Part shown: one piece after another, positions 48,261 through 60,600 of the stretch | Layout: the number at the start of each line of letters is the position of its first letter | How positions within the stretch are numbered: the first letter of the stretch is position 1 | NCBI GenBank assembly: GCA_002914845.1 | Contig: JXTC01000023.1 | Coordinates: 126,133-190,132, forward strand | Source: Trema orientale | Taxonomy: Eukaryota; Streptophyta; Magnoliopsida; Rosales; Cannabaceae | DNA length: 64,000 bases | Reading direction: 5' to 3' | Made by a program: the position numbers and the translations under genes | The notes under the pieces: generated by a model | Seen by the model: the letters and a program-made list of their open reading frames with translations, nothing else | What the model was told of the DNA's origin: nothing | Database searches by the model: none

Positions 48261-48302
48261 GTTAATTACGGTGAATTTTTGTCTTCTTTTGCAGTAGTGC
48301 CA

Positions 48303-49521
48303 ATCCTCTTCCTATCTTTATCTTTTCCTTCGTATGCTTATCTCTCTCGCACATTTTTCTCCTCATTTTTACCTATTTATCTTCATTTTTTTCCTCACTA
48401 ATTTTACATTGCCGAAATTGAAGATAAGTTTGAAGTAGTGTTGAGAAAGTGAAATGAAACTATTTTACTTAAGAAAAATTGAACTTTTTCTTTAGCTCCT
48501 AACTCATTTTAATTTCCTTTTCACCGTTTACACTTTCTAATAAAAAATAACTTTTATGTTTCTGTTTTTATTTCTTTTCCCTCTCGTTGTAGATGTGTAC
48601 TGCATCACAATTCAACTTAATAATTGATTTGAAAACAAAAACAAAAACAAAAACGGTGCATGGGATTAGATTTTGTCGAATGAAAATAGAAACCTCATTT
48701 CTTTTCACACTTTTTACACACTCTTAATAAAATATTTACTATAGGAGTTATCAATTTTTGCGTTATAAGTAATTTTACCATATTAAAATCTTATAATATT
48801 AGTATATTTAAGCTTTTATAATCATCGAATTTCAAAAAAAAAAGCTTCTATAATCATCGAGAAACAAATAATCGAAGAGTATTTATAAGAAATGTCCTTT
48901 TTGTTTTAGTTTAAATTTAAAAATGGCCCATTTCTTATATCTATTTAATAAATGATTTTATTTTGATAAATGACAGTTTTTTGATTAATCTATTTTTTGA
49001 AAAATAAATCAATTTTTTAAAAAATAAATCAATATATTTTAATTTATTAAATATGAAAAATGCCATTTTACAAATAAGTTTCAAAATTTGGCCATGTTTA
49101 TAAGTGTTTAAAAAATAACCATTTTTCAAACAATGATCCAAGATGCGGCCTTTTGGCTAAAAAACCCTAATATAAACTCTAAAAAAGTGGCAAAAGGGAG
49201 AAAAAAAAATTATTTTTGTCATTATATACTACGTAATAAATGAAAAAATCTTGAAGAAAAAGATGGTGGAGGAAGAAAACAAATAAAATTTTTAATACTA
49301 AAAAATGGAAAGATAATAAATGGTGGGAGATAAGTTCATTTTAATTTTTCTTAATAAATAGTTCTGCTATTAAAAGAACATTTAAAAGGAATACGACAAG
49401 GGCAAATTTTTGGATTTTTGGTTAGTTTTTGAAAGTATGAAATTGATACTGGGAAATTTGATTTTATATAGTAAAATTTCAAAGAAATTGAAAAGTCCCT
49501 AGTTTTAAAAATATTTATATA
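48303..49521. other. Intergenic, nothing recognised
   Basis: AT-rich, including an A/T-only stretch near 48950-49060 with weak inverted symmetry. No gene is supported. Confidence 0.45.
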
Positions 49522-49763
49522 GGTTGCCAATCCAGTAGGTATTTTTTTTTATTTATGTATAGGTATTTTTTTTTAGCCGTTGGATCATTATCTAATGATG
49601 ATCCAACGGTTATAATGAAGTACATGAAAAGATATGCATCATTAATATTATTTCTCTCTCTTACTTTCTGATATAAAAAAAATGTGCAAGAAAAATTTTC
49701 ATTAGCCAAAATGATACCTATGTATAGGTTAAAAAAAAAAAAATACCTACTGATTTGGTGCCC
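49522..49763. mobile_element. MITE family A, copy 5
   Basis: 242 bp. The left end GGTTGCCAATCCAGTAGGTA and the reverse-complemented right end GGGCACCAAATCAGTAGGTA bracket the core, which contains the perfect inverted pair GCCGTTGGATCATTATC and GATGATCCAACGGTTAT. Similar ATTTATA text flanks both sides, a possible target duplication. This is the best preserved copy. Confidence 0.8.
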
Positions 49764-50099
49764 ATTTATAAAATATCTTTTTTTTCTTTTTTTACAAATT
49801 GATAAGGTACTTGAAGTAACTGTATTAGTTATTTAATGTAATGAGTCTGGTTATCTCGAATAACTTGATTGGTTATCTTATGATTACCTCGAGTACCTTT
49901 GAAAAGTACCAATTTTGAAAAAAAAAAAAAGTGGCATCTTTCTAACTGTTTTTTATAAATGCTATTTTTTAAATAAACTTTTAAAAAATGATATATTTCT
50001 AAATAACTCTAGGATTTGAGAAAATTTGATTTTTTTTGGTAATTTTTCAAAAAAGTTGAAACATTTAAAAAAATTCCAGATATAATTAAAGAAATACAA

Positions 50100-52282
50100 C
50101 TTTCGTAGCTCTCACTCTTCATTAATTTTTGTTTTCATAGCTCTCACTCTCTATCTCTCTCTCTTTCTTTCTACCATAGCTCTGTATTCTCTTTGCATCA
50201 ACTGCATCTACCGTAACTCCGGTCATCGTAGCTCCATACAATGTCTTAGTTTCTCATCCTCACTCTCGTATTATCTCATTTGGCTGCATTGATCCTACGA
50301 GGAAGAGGTATTTGTTTTTTTGGTTCCTGGTTATTTATTTGTTCTTACTGGAGGTTATTGGGTATTGAAGATGGTAGATAGTAGAAGTAATTGAGTATAG
50401 ATTTGTTAGTTATAGATTTTGGCCAAATCTGTGTCGACATAATGGATCTAGATCTGATTGTGATTATTTGTCACAAATTTATGACACGAAGACATAGTAT
50501 GTCATAATTTGATATTTACATATTCTTTAGAAGAAGCCACTGTATGTAAGTTTATTTTAATAAAAAAAAGGACGTAAAGTATGTGTGACACAGAGTATGT
50601 AAGTTTTGTGATAGATAGCTACATTATTGTGACTGACAATTAATATTTGGTTTGCATTTTTTTTTTCAGTTTGCATCTTTATGAACATTGTGAGTTTCTG
50701 CCACATAATATGTTGGGTAGGTGCTTTATAGAAGATAGTAGAAGTAACTGGATATGGATTTGTTAGTTACCAAATCTGGCTAGATCTATGTCGACGTACT
50801 GATCCCAGATCTGAATGTGACTATTTGTCACAAATTTGTGATACAAAGACATAGAACGTCATAGTTTGATATTTATGTTTGTTTTAGAAGAAGCAAATGT
50901 ATGTAAGTTATTAATAAAAAAAAAAAAACGTAGAGTATTTTTGTGACAGGCAGTCACATTATTGTGACGGACAGTCTATATTTTATTTGCTTCTTTATGA
51001 ATATTGTGAGTTCATGTAACATAATATATTGGGTAACTGCTGATCCGTGTTAAATTTTTAAATTTTATGTTTTGCAGACATGGATAGTATTATTATTTTC
51101 TTGAATGACAATGATAACTGGGATCATAATAACTATCATGAAACGGAGACTACAGGTATTTTACTTCCAATTCCAGATGAGATAAATGGTCATGTGGTGA
51201 AACCAATACTTGTGTGAGCTAGATCAGTTGGCATGCCTAAGAATAAAAGGATACCCTCAAATGATGCAGAGACTCCTAGACAAAAATGCTGACATTACGG
51301 ACAAGGTGGGCACAATAGGTAGACATGCAAGAATCTGATCCCGTTATGTATAACCAATCATAGACCATTGAGCTGTTCTATAAGTAGTGTATGAATAGTG
51401 TTGTTTTTGGAATTTGTGATTGGTTATTGTGATAAAGAATCAGACGAACACAGAATCAGATAATTTGTGACGTAGTGTCATATATTTTGTAATAGTCACA
51501 GGTTAATAACGAAACTAACGTATTGTCATTGGTGTATTTTATTATCCCGGTTTTATGTACTCAAGTTTCTAGTTTATAATCAACTTTTATTAATTATATC
51601 TATCTTGCTTGAGATATTATATATTTTAATATGACTTAGAGTCATATATTTATGATGGATGGTAATAAATAATAGTTCAAAATTATAGAGAACGTACTTC
51701 AAACGTGATACTTCGGTACAAATATGCGACCGGTTGTAACACTAATTCGTACATGCTTTCATTGTTGCATTTTTTTTTATCCCAGTTATTGTACTCAAGA
51801 TTTCAGTTTATGATCAAATTTTATTAAATATATCTAGCTTTCCTGAGATATTATATATATTAGAGTCATACATCTGTACCGACTGGATAATATATGACAG
51901 ACTGACAGTTCAAAATTACAGAGAATATTCTTTAACTATGATACTTCATCACAAATATGTGATAAATCGTGATAAATAATAGTCAACTAATCTACGTAAT
52001 TAACACTACTTTCGTACCCGAATTTGTTGGCTACTTTGGTTGAAAAGAGGGGAGAGTACAGCTGGGGTTTGCAATAATGGGGTCGGAAGTGGGGTAGTAG
52101 GGCCTATATTTTTCAAATTTTTTATTACAAAAAATATAATAAAATATAATCACAATAGGGAACAATTAAAGGGCATTTTAGACTTTTTAGGAATTCCTAA
52201 ATTGATCTAGAAAAGTCATTTTGAAAAGCTGGTTTAAAAAAATCTAAATGTCTCAAAAAAGGGCTATCTGCGTCAATTTTTC
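50100..52282 (+). mobile_element. Mutator-like deletion derivative (element X)
   Basis: The right terminus (52195-52282) is the same inverted-repeat sequence as in the element at 52408-53915 (ATTTGCGTCAATTT-type end, AAAAGTCATTTTGAAAA). It contains a short transposase relic at 51080-51394. Two internal tandem duplications are seen: about 357 bp (50378 and 50735) and about 237 bp (51540 and 51777). A matching left terminus is not recognisable, so the left edge is set where similarity to the neighbouring element starts. Confidence 0.65.
51080..51394 (+). pseudogene. Internally deleted MURA-type transposase relic
   Basis: The frame starts after a TTTTGCAG acceptor with MDSIIIFLNDNDNWDHNNY and TTGILLPIP, which look like the start of a MURA-type protein. 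It jumps directly to the C-terminal basic and zinc-knuckle segment (GMPKNKRIPSND, then HYGQGGHNR and TCKN). Three in-frame stops interrupt it, and one knuckle Cys is Tyr. The whole catalytic core is missing, so it is a remnant of an internal deletion. Confidence 0.6.
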
Positions 52283-52407
52283 TCAATTTTTTGGTAATTT
52301 GGGCCTGGAATTTTGTAAAAAGCCCATTGATATATATTTTTTGGTTTTCAAGTCTTTGGTTTTACAACATTGGACATATGGGCTTAAAAGAGAAAAAGAA
52401 ATGTTTA

Positions 52408-53915
52408 GGAAAATTGACGCATGTAGCCCATTTTTAAGGCATTTGGACGTTTTTAAACTGATTTTTCAAAATGACTTATCTAGACCAAAGTTCTGACAAT
52501 TTTAACTCATTTTGGAGACAAAAATATTCAAGTTTCTGAATATGCTTTGTTGCAAATATTTGCTTTTCAGGTGTACTATGGTCTTTGAATACACAGATAT
52601 ATTTCCTCGTCACTTTTTCCCAACATCTTCACTCCCACTCGTAATTTATCTCCCTCTCCATTTATTCACATTTTCATAGCTCTCACTCTCCATCTCTCTG
52701 TCAACTCTGACCACCGTAGCGCCCCTTCATTGCTGTCTGGTCTTTTCAAATGATGGCTTAGTCTCCCGCCCTCACTCTTGTATTGTCTCTTTTAGTCTCA
52801 TTGATTCTACAAAGAAGAGGTATGTATTTTTTTTGGTTGCTGATCACTTATTTGTTCTTAATAGAGGTAACTGGGTAATTGTTACTTTATAGAAGATGAT
52901 AGAAGTATCTGTGTATGGATCTGTTACCATATTTGACTAGATCTATATTAACATAATGGTCCCAGATCTGACTGTGACCATTGTCACAAATTTGTGACAC
53001 GAAGACATAGTACGTCATAGTTTGATATTTACGTTAGGTGTATATTCCCTCTTTACTTTTCCCTAACATTTTACCTCCCACTCGTACTCTGTCTCCCTTT
53101 TCATTGATTTCCATTTTTGTATCCATCACTCTCTATCTCTCTCTCTCGACCATAGCTATTCCCTCTGCGTCGACTCCAGCCACCATAACTCCGACCGCCA
53201 TAGCTCCATACGATGTATTAGTCTCTCACTCTCACTCTCGCATTATCTCATTTAGTGGCATCGATTCTACATGGAAGAGGTATGTGTCTTTTTTTATTCT
53301 CGGTCGCTTATTTCTTCTTGTTGGAGATTACTAGATATGGAAGATAGTAGAAGTAATTGGGTATGGATCTGTTAGTTACTAGATCTGGCCAGACCTATGT
53401 TAACGTAATGGTTAGAATTTTATCCCAGTTATATGTACTCAAGTTTCTAGTTTATGATCAACTTTTATTAAATATATCCAGCTTGACTGAGATGTTATAT
53501 ATATTAGAGTTATGCATTTTGTGACGGCTGGGTAATATATGACAGACTGATAGTTCAAAATTACAGAGAACATACTTCAACTGTGACATCTCATCACAAA
53601 TATGTGATAAACCGTAAGAAATGATAGACAACTAATCTACGTTATTAACATTTCTTTCGTATCTGAATTAGTTGGCTATTTTGGTCGAAAAGAGGGAGAG
53701 TATAGTTGGGGTTTACAGTAATGGGGGTCGGTGGTGGGGTTTCCAATTTTCTGATTTTTTAATATAAAAAATATAATAAATTATAACCACAACAGAGTAC
53801 AATTGAAGGGCATTTTGGACTTTTGGTTTCCTAAATTGGTCTAGAAAAGTCATTTTGAAAACTAGTTTAAAAGAGTCCAAATACCTCAAAAATGGGTTAT
53901 TTGCGTCAATTTCCC
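52408..53915. mobile_element. Non-autonomous Mutator-like element, 1508 bp, 9-bp TSD
   Basis: The left end GGAAAATTGACGCATGTAGC and the reverse complement of the right end GGGAAATTGACGCAAATAAC start inverted repeats of about 100 bp (shared TCAAAATGACTT, CTAGACCAA). A perfect 9-bp duplication, AAATGTTTA, lies at 52399-52407 and 53916-53924. The interior has two copies of a CT-rich leader-like segment (about 52660 and 53120) and ends like element X, but has no transposase. It is the element in the window whose ends are best defined. Confidence 0.9.
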
Positions 53916-53924
53916 AAATGTTTA

Positions 53925-54507
53925 ATCCCTTGTTATTTTAAGAGCTTTCTTGCATCTATAATAATTTGGGCCATATTTAGACTAATTAAGGGTCTTTCTT
54001 GTGCCAATAAAACTTCTAATTAGAACATTGAATCTCATAAATAAATGTCTAAATGCAAATTTTTTAGTTAAATATTTGGGTTTCGATGGAGTGACGAATG
54101 ATCTATGTCCTTTTGGGTGTGGTGGAGTTTTCTACAATTGTCGCGGTTTCATCAAAGGTTGTTTTGCTTTTTTTTGGGAATATGTTATATGTTTGAGATT
54201 GAGCTTTTTAGCTACTATGCATGCTATTTCCTATGAGTAGGAAGGTTGAACTACTCTTTGGTTAGAGAGTAATTCTTGTATGTGGTAAACTTGTTGCGTC
54301 TTCATAGTAATAATATTCCTTAATTTTCTTCTTTGATAAATCCGTACAACGAAAGTTAACATTTATTTTATATGTCTATTTTTTCTAAAGTATATACTTT
54401 ACCAAACAGTACCATAATTAATGCTGCTTTTCTAACCCAAAATAGTTATAATTTTTCGCCAAATACTTAGCTACTTTACATCATAGTGGATAACAAGAAT
54501 TCTTTCA
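53925..54507. other. Intergenic, nothing recognised
   Basis: AT-rich flank of the Mutator derivative. The 79-codon open frame near 54001-54240 resembles no family I know. Confidence 0.45.
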
Positions 54508-54680
54508 TAATTTATAGTTTTACCAAATTAGCTCTATATCTACACCCCTCCATTGCCTTCACCTTCACCACGTGTCTATTATTGTCTTGTCCATAATTTA
54601 CAGTTTTACCAAACTAGCTGTATATCTACACCCCTCCATTGCCTTCACATTCACACATCTCCATTATTGTCTTGTCCATT
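54508..54680. repeat. 86-bp tandem duplication
   Basis: GTTTTACCAAATTAGCTCTA at 54517 recurs as GTTTTACCAAACTAGCTGTA at 54603. Both are followed by ATCTACACCCCTCCATTGCC and by TATTGTCTTGTCCAT. Two copies, slightly diverged. Confidence 0.9.
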
Positions 54681-57265
54681 CATCTTCATTGTCTTGTCCT
54701 ACGTCTTAACTCACTTTTCCTATATTAGCTAATATTTGGAGCTCCAGCCTGTCCCACCTAAGGAACGATGCATTCATTTTTCTATTGACAAAAAAAGTAA
54801 GAAATTAAAAAACAAATAAATAGTAGAGATCTTACCTTTAATTTCCTCAAAAATAGTACAATTGCTTGATAATACATATCAAAAAATATTTTCAAGGGAA
54901 GTTCTAAATCCATCAATAATTAAACTATGTTCATTCATTTTTTTTTTACATCACAAAAAAAATGTTTTATTCTGTTGTTTTTTCTTTGAACATTCATTAT
55001 ATTCCAAAATTACACTTATTTACTTTGGAATTTTTTTTTATTGTACTAATGATGGAAACAATACAAAGAGGCTTGAAGTTATTTTTTTTAAGAATAAACT
55101 TGAAGCTATTTTTAATCAAGCTTTATTATGCTTAGTTTTGATTTTTTTTTAATTTAAGTTCTTTTTTTTTTGTTTTTATAATTATCCACAATTGTATCCT
55201 ACACTTTTTGCCTCCCCATTTTCTTGCTTCTCATTTATTTTTTTGTTCTCCCAAAAAAATAAATATGAAAATTTTGATGAAGATAATATAATATATAAAA
55301 GAAAAAGAAAACAAAAATGATAGTTATCTTTCTCCTATATTTCTTTCAGTTTTGTTTCAGTTATCTCTCAACTCATAATGATAATGCATTGCTTTTTTGT
55401 TCTTTTTTTTTTTCCTTCTCTAGTCGCACAGTCTCATCTTGGATAAGTGTCTATGCTCTCTAACAGTAGCATAATACTTTTTCACTTATTTTACGCATTT
55501 ATATATATAAATTATATATGTGTATATATATATATTTCTTAATCGCACCGTTTCTAGTATATATATATATATGTATATATATAGACAAGTTAATATGCAT
55601 ATAAATAAGAACTTCATTTTCCATAAAAAAAAAAAGAAATATCGTTGGATAAAAAAAAAGAATAGAATATCGTTGGATAATGATTTTCTATAAAAAAATC
55701 TTTTGTATTATTTATATATATTATGATGATATTTTGTCCTAATTTGTTTATAAAATTGTATATTTACGGATTAAATTTCTTTCTTCTTAATAATTGCAAT
55801 AAGGTGAATTTAAAGAATGAAAGATTAATTAATTTCCTTCTAGGGTTTAACCAATTTTATAATTTTTTTTCCTTGGATTTTGCTAGGTGATTCTTACTTA
55901 TATAAACCATAACGGGTGTATTTAATTATGATATTATCCTTTTTAGTAATTCTAATAATTGATAAATTTGTAATTAAAAATATTTATATACATAGCCCAT
56001 TTGTTGATAGATTTAGAACTTCCCAATTTTCAATCTTCAAAAGAAGAAATCAATAAGACTAAGAAAAATATAGTGCGAAAGAAAGATAGTCAAATCTAAT
56101 ACCAAATAGGTAGATCTCAACAGCACACCACATGCATTTGTTAAATAGGTTGAAGCGTTAGAATACATTTAAAAACCTGTGCAATGAGAATAAAAATGCA
56201 TATAGTCCCTCATCGACTATAGATGAACTTCTTCATATACATTTCTTATATAAAATCCTTTTTTCCTCACTTTCAAATTCACAACCAATTAGAGTATTAT
56301 TATTAGCCTTGAAATTTTTTAACTCGGTAAAATTTTAGTTAAATGATATTCTATAGTGTACTAAAATGAATGACCTCAAAATTCAAGACAATTTCAATAA
56401 ATGAACTCAATAGGCAAAAATTTGAATGAATAAATTTTTTTTGATTATATGTATTGGTTTTGTTAAGGCTATACACTTTGTTTTCTTAGCTAGGTCAATT
56501 TTATGGATTTGATAACGTATTAGGCTATACATTATCCTTTCTTAGTCCAGGTTCTTATATGTGCGACTTTTTCTTTTCTTGAGAAATCTAGCAGTTTGAA
56601 TAATTAATAATTCATTTAGTCAATTTAGTATTAGAGCATGAAATCTAGAAGTATACATCCAATTAAATCTGCACTTTTTTTTAAAACATCTGATCAACAT
56701 TAAGTGCGGATTCAGAAATCGCATCCAATCTAATCTGGATAAAACTTTCAACCAATTCAATATGATATGTGAATGTGTGGATTGAATTGGATAGTTTAGA
56801 TTAGTTACTTAATTTGGCCTAATTAATAAGCCCTTATAACTAGGTTTTATATTGATTTTTCATTCATGATTTTCATTCATAGCACAATTTTGAGTCTTTG
56901 TATTTTAGAAAGTAGTAATCATGTATGATAAATTGTAGGATGAAGTTTAATACCTTAAACTACAACCAATGAATTATTTAACAATGCATATGAATTTTAA
57001 AAAGTATAGATAGTAAATATACAATTTTTTTGAATATATAAGTTTAAGTGCAGATTGGATTAGATCAGCTACTTATAAAGTGAAAATTATAGCTGATCCG
57101 CATAAGTACAGATTTTAGAAATTCAATCCAATCTAATACATACTTGTGCGGATATCTATACTTTGCATATTGAATTGAATCGATTTCCGGAGATTGAATT
57201 GGATCGTCTAGATTTTGAACACTAGAAGTGAAATCCCTTTATCAACTTTCTAATTTTCTTTCAAT
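54681..57265. other. Intergenic, AT-rich with TA microsatellites
   Basis: TA-rich runs lie near 55500-55590. Between about 56640 and 57230, variants of GTGCGGATT, AATCCAATCTAATC and TTGAATTGGAT recur in both orientations, giving a weak foldback pattern that may be an old MITE. No gene is supported. Confidence 0.4.
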
Positions 57266-57836
57266 ATGTTGATCATCTCCAACACTCAAAACCAATCCGA
57301 AACCTTAAGCACCTTAAACCGTATTGTACAAACTTTAGCCGGCAATGTAACCAACTAAACATTCATATCACACAATTATCTAGAGTGGTTTGAATCCATA
57401 ATTATGCAAATGAAAGAGAAGGGGAAGATAGGGCACCAGGATGGGAAGTTAAAGGTTCCATAGAGGACGAATCCAGAGTTCAGCAAGTGAGGGGAAAAGA
57501 ACATGATTGATGTCATAATTAGTGAATTCCATGAAGCCAAAAAATGGAACGACTTAGTTGTTTTTGAATATATCAAAGGACATATGGAATACTATCCAAG
57601 AAGCCTACTCAAAGGTGGGGGATGCAGTCTTGGTTTTTTTTTTGTTATTTTATTTTTATTATTTTTTAAAAACTTAAGGGACAGATTAAGGACACCAAGC
57701 ATAGAAATCTCATTGCTTCAAACTACTTCAGCAAACTTTAAATTCTCTTGCAAGAACTTGATCACTACTAACATCTGGAGTTTTATTGCGCTTAGGATAC
57801 AGTGAAGATTACTCAAATGATAGATCGGATCATAAC

Positions 57837-59088
57837 TGAAAGGGCAATCTGTTGTCATTTGAGATGTTGCAACATCACTGTCTGTGTTGACTGACAGTAA
57901 TTTTGGGTTGATGTTGTAACATCACTGTAATATTTAACCTAACATTTTTGAACGTGTCTGTTCAATTAGTTGTATTTTGATCAGAAATATCAATGATTAT
58001 TGTTTGCCTTATAGGAAAATTATATTTACATATTTCTTTCTTATTTAGGCGTGTTTTAATGAAGATTGATTATTGTGTGATTGCTAATATTAATTGGTTA
58101 ATATTTCTAGAAATAATCAATCTTGATTTCAATCAATCAGATTATCAATTTTGGGGCTAATTTAATCTGATTACTTTGACAGCTTACATTTTATGGAAAC
58201 TACCTTATTGTATGAGTATTAATTTCTATCTCTTGAGGTATCGTTTTCTTATTTATCTTTAGCCGATTTTTTTTGTGTGTGAACACTTTTTATTTATTTA
58301 ATTTGTGCAAAAAAACAGAATGTTTATTTCAGGTAGTAACTAAAGACTTCTTCTAGAAAAGTTACAAATCTGGCTGTCTAGACAGGGCCGATGTTGTAAC
58401 ATCACTGTGCAGAATCAGCAACAATTTCAGATCAGCCTTGATTGCAAAAATCTTATTCTTGACTGATCTAATTGGCTTCCAATCAGCATTTATGTTGCAG
58501 AAAACGTGTCTTGTAGATTACTAAAGATTGGAAGAGCTCAAACACTATAAATAAGGGCCTAGGTTAGAGTCTTATGTATGCCATGTATGTTTGTGATTGC
58601 CATTAGTGCAATAATTAGTAAAATCTGTCTATACTTTGTTATTTTGAGACTAGGAAGGATTCTTAGTCGTGAGAGTGCTTCGGGAGAAGTACGAGCGCTT
58701 CGAGAGAAGTGCAATAAGTTTTCGGGAGAAGACAGGTTCCGTGAAATTTGAAGAGAGTTCAGACGGAAGGAATCACATCAAGTCGAGGGGAGCTCGCTAG
58801 ACAGATTAGTAAAGGAGTACTGACATGTTGTAATATTTAAGAGAGGGAGTCTTTTAAATTTGACTGATATTTGTACTCACGTTATTCTTTACTAATAAGT
58901 TTATTTCTCTGGGCGTGGCCCCTTGGATGTAGACTATCGGGAGATAGTTGAACCAAGTAAAAATATTGTGTCAATTTTTTATTTTACAGTGTTACAATAT
59001 CCATATCATAATTTTCCGCATATTCACCTTACATAATTAATTGGACAATTAATTATTTTCGGTAAGAATCTAAGAAACGGTTGTAACA
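57837..59088 (+). mobile_element. Solo LTR inside the copia gag relic
   Basis: 1252 bp, starting TGAAAGGGCAATCTG and ending ACGGTTGTAACA. The 5-bp flanks are ATAAC and ATATC (4 of 5 identical). It splits the gag reading frame, whose two halves join sensibly without it. It has a TATA box near 58547 and no coding sequence. GATGTTGYAACATCACTGT occurs three times within it. The text GGCGTGGCCCCTTGGATGTAG near its 3' part is of a kind seen in plant copia LTRs. Confidence 0.75.
58545..58556 (+). promoter_or_regulatory. TATA box of the solo LTR at 57837-59088
   Basis: CTATAAATAAGG, about 710 bp into the LTR, is the expected U3/R promoter position. Activity is unknown. Confidence 0.55.
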
Positions 59089-59720
59089 ATATCTTTGAAT
59101 TCCTGAATGGTCTACATATGGTATGCAATTAGATTGGATCTTAGATATTAAGTAAAGAACCTTTACCTTGCAGTGAAGTTTTCTCTACCATCGTAAGTGA
59201 GGAAACATGCATGAGGGATATGATGATGGGAGTAGGTACACAAAAGAACTAAACCTCGACTACCAACTATGAAAATATGGTTAGGCTTGACCATATACCA
59301 ACTGCTGCTCTTGTGAACCAAAGAGGTGGGAACAAGGACTCTCTCTGGGGTCTATTGTGACTATTATCAAAAGTAGAGACACACCAAAGAGGCATGTAAG
59401 AAATTTCATGGAAAACCAACACAATATGGAGGAAAATGAGGACTCCTAATAGACAAAAATGGCAAGGCTAAATTCAGTGATGCTGGCATGGAGAATCCGA
59501 ATTCAAACACTACTGGAAAACCTGTTTTCAGTAAAGAATAGGTAGAGGAAATTCACATGTAATTTTCTAGGTCAATGTGATCGCATATATCTCCCATGGT
59601 TAATCGGTAAGCTGACTTCTGCCTTAAAATATGTAGAAGAAGACTATTATCTTGGTCACTGGAAAATTGATTATAGGGCTTTACATCATATGACTAACAG
59701 TTCTTAAGTCTAATCTAGGA

Positions 59721-60600
59721 AAGGTACTTTTTTTTTTATACCCAATTAATAATACACTTTAGTTGTCATATGTCCATGTTCCAAAATTTTGTGTAAATCT
59801 CTTATCAATTAGTAAGATGACAAATTATCTTCAACTATTCAGTCACTTTTCTCCCTTCAAAATGTGTCTTTACATTCGAAGAGGTCTTTCTATCGAAGGA
59901 GAAATAAGATGTTAATCAAACTTTTGAAAACTTTTATAATAGAGTAAACTACAGAAAAATACCCTCAACTATGGCTTCTCTACATTATTAATCTTATGTT
60001 TTAGGTAAATTTATATATTCACATTAGAAACTTCTGCAGATATATATTTTGTATAAAATGATAAACTTACCTCTCATTAAATATGAAATCCAATAGAGAT
60101 TAACTTATCTATATTACCAAATACTTAAATCTTATTAAATATAACATAAAACAAACGAACAAAAAATAAAAGGAATGGGTTTTTAATCTATTTTTTAGCA
60201 TTTCTCTCTCTCTCTCTTTCTTTCTTGCCAAAACTGATTTAAAATAGGTTGAAACAAATAAATAAAAAATATAATTTATATATTAAAAAATAAGCTAAAA
60301 GCAAGTCATCAAACTCGTGATGACAAATTAAGGGCTCTCTGAGTTTTTTTTGGAGACTACTTTTAGCTTTAAAAGAGTTAGAGAAAAATACGAGAACAAG
60401 AGACGTTTGGTAATTTCTGCCTTTGATCAGGCCTAGTTTTAAAGTCTGTTATGTTATTGCTATTTTACGCTAAATTTGAGAAATAAGTTAATAGTTGCCA
60501 TTACAAAATAGATGCTACTATCACAATGCAAATCTCCTAAAATAATATTCTAAAATACAGGAAATCTATAATTTACCAAATAACTTTTAAGAAGTACAAT
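59721..60600. other. Intergenic, nothing recognised
   Basis: AT-rich. No gene or element edge could be supported. Confidence 0.5.

Larger units (their letters stand above)
40053..48299 (+). mobile_element. Complete CACTA (En/Spm) element, 8.2 kb, decayed
   Basis: The left end reads TACTACAAAAAAAGG (first base changed from C). The reverse complement of the right end reads CACTACTGCAAAAGAAG. The flanking trinucleotide is CCA on both sides (40050-40052 and 48300-48302), the expected 3-bp target duplication. Subterminal copies of ACCGCCGTTAAA occur inside both ends. The interior has three coding blocks in the same direction: a tnp2 transposase, a tnpA-like accessory protein and a C48-protease-like ORF. 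All contain stops, so the copy is non-autonomous now. Confidence 0.93.
57266..59720 (+). pseudogene. Ty1/copia gag relic interrupted by a solo LTR
   Basis: An ATG at 57266 starts a UBN2-type gag relic with NYLEWFESIIMQMKEKGKIG (57376 onward) and, in another frame, LLQELDHY near 57745. It stops at 57836, where an LTR is inserted, and resumes at 59089 with IFEFLNGLHMVCN, KEPLPCSEVFSTIVSEE. It continues to a degraded protease-linker region with ALHHMTNSS near 59670. Many stops and frameshifts are present. No reverse transcriptase or LTR of this older element is recognised nearby. Confidence 0.7.

Noticed and set aside
54001..54240. 79-codon ORF with several Cys residues
   Set aside because: No motif or neighbour supports it, and its length is within chance for this DNA.
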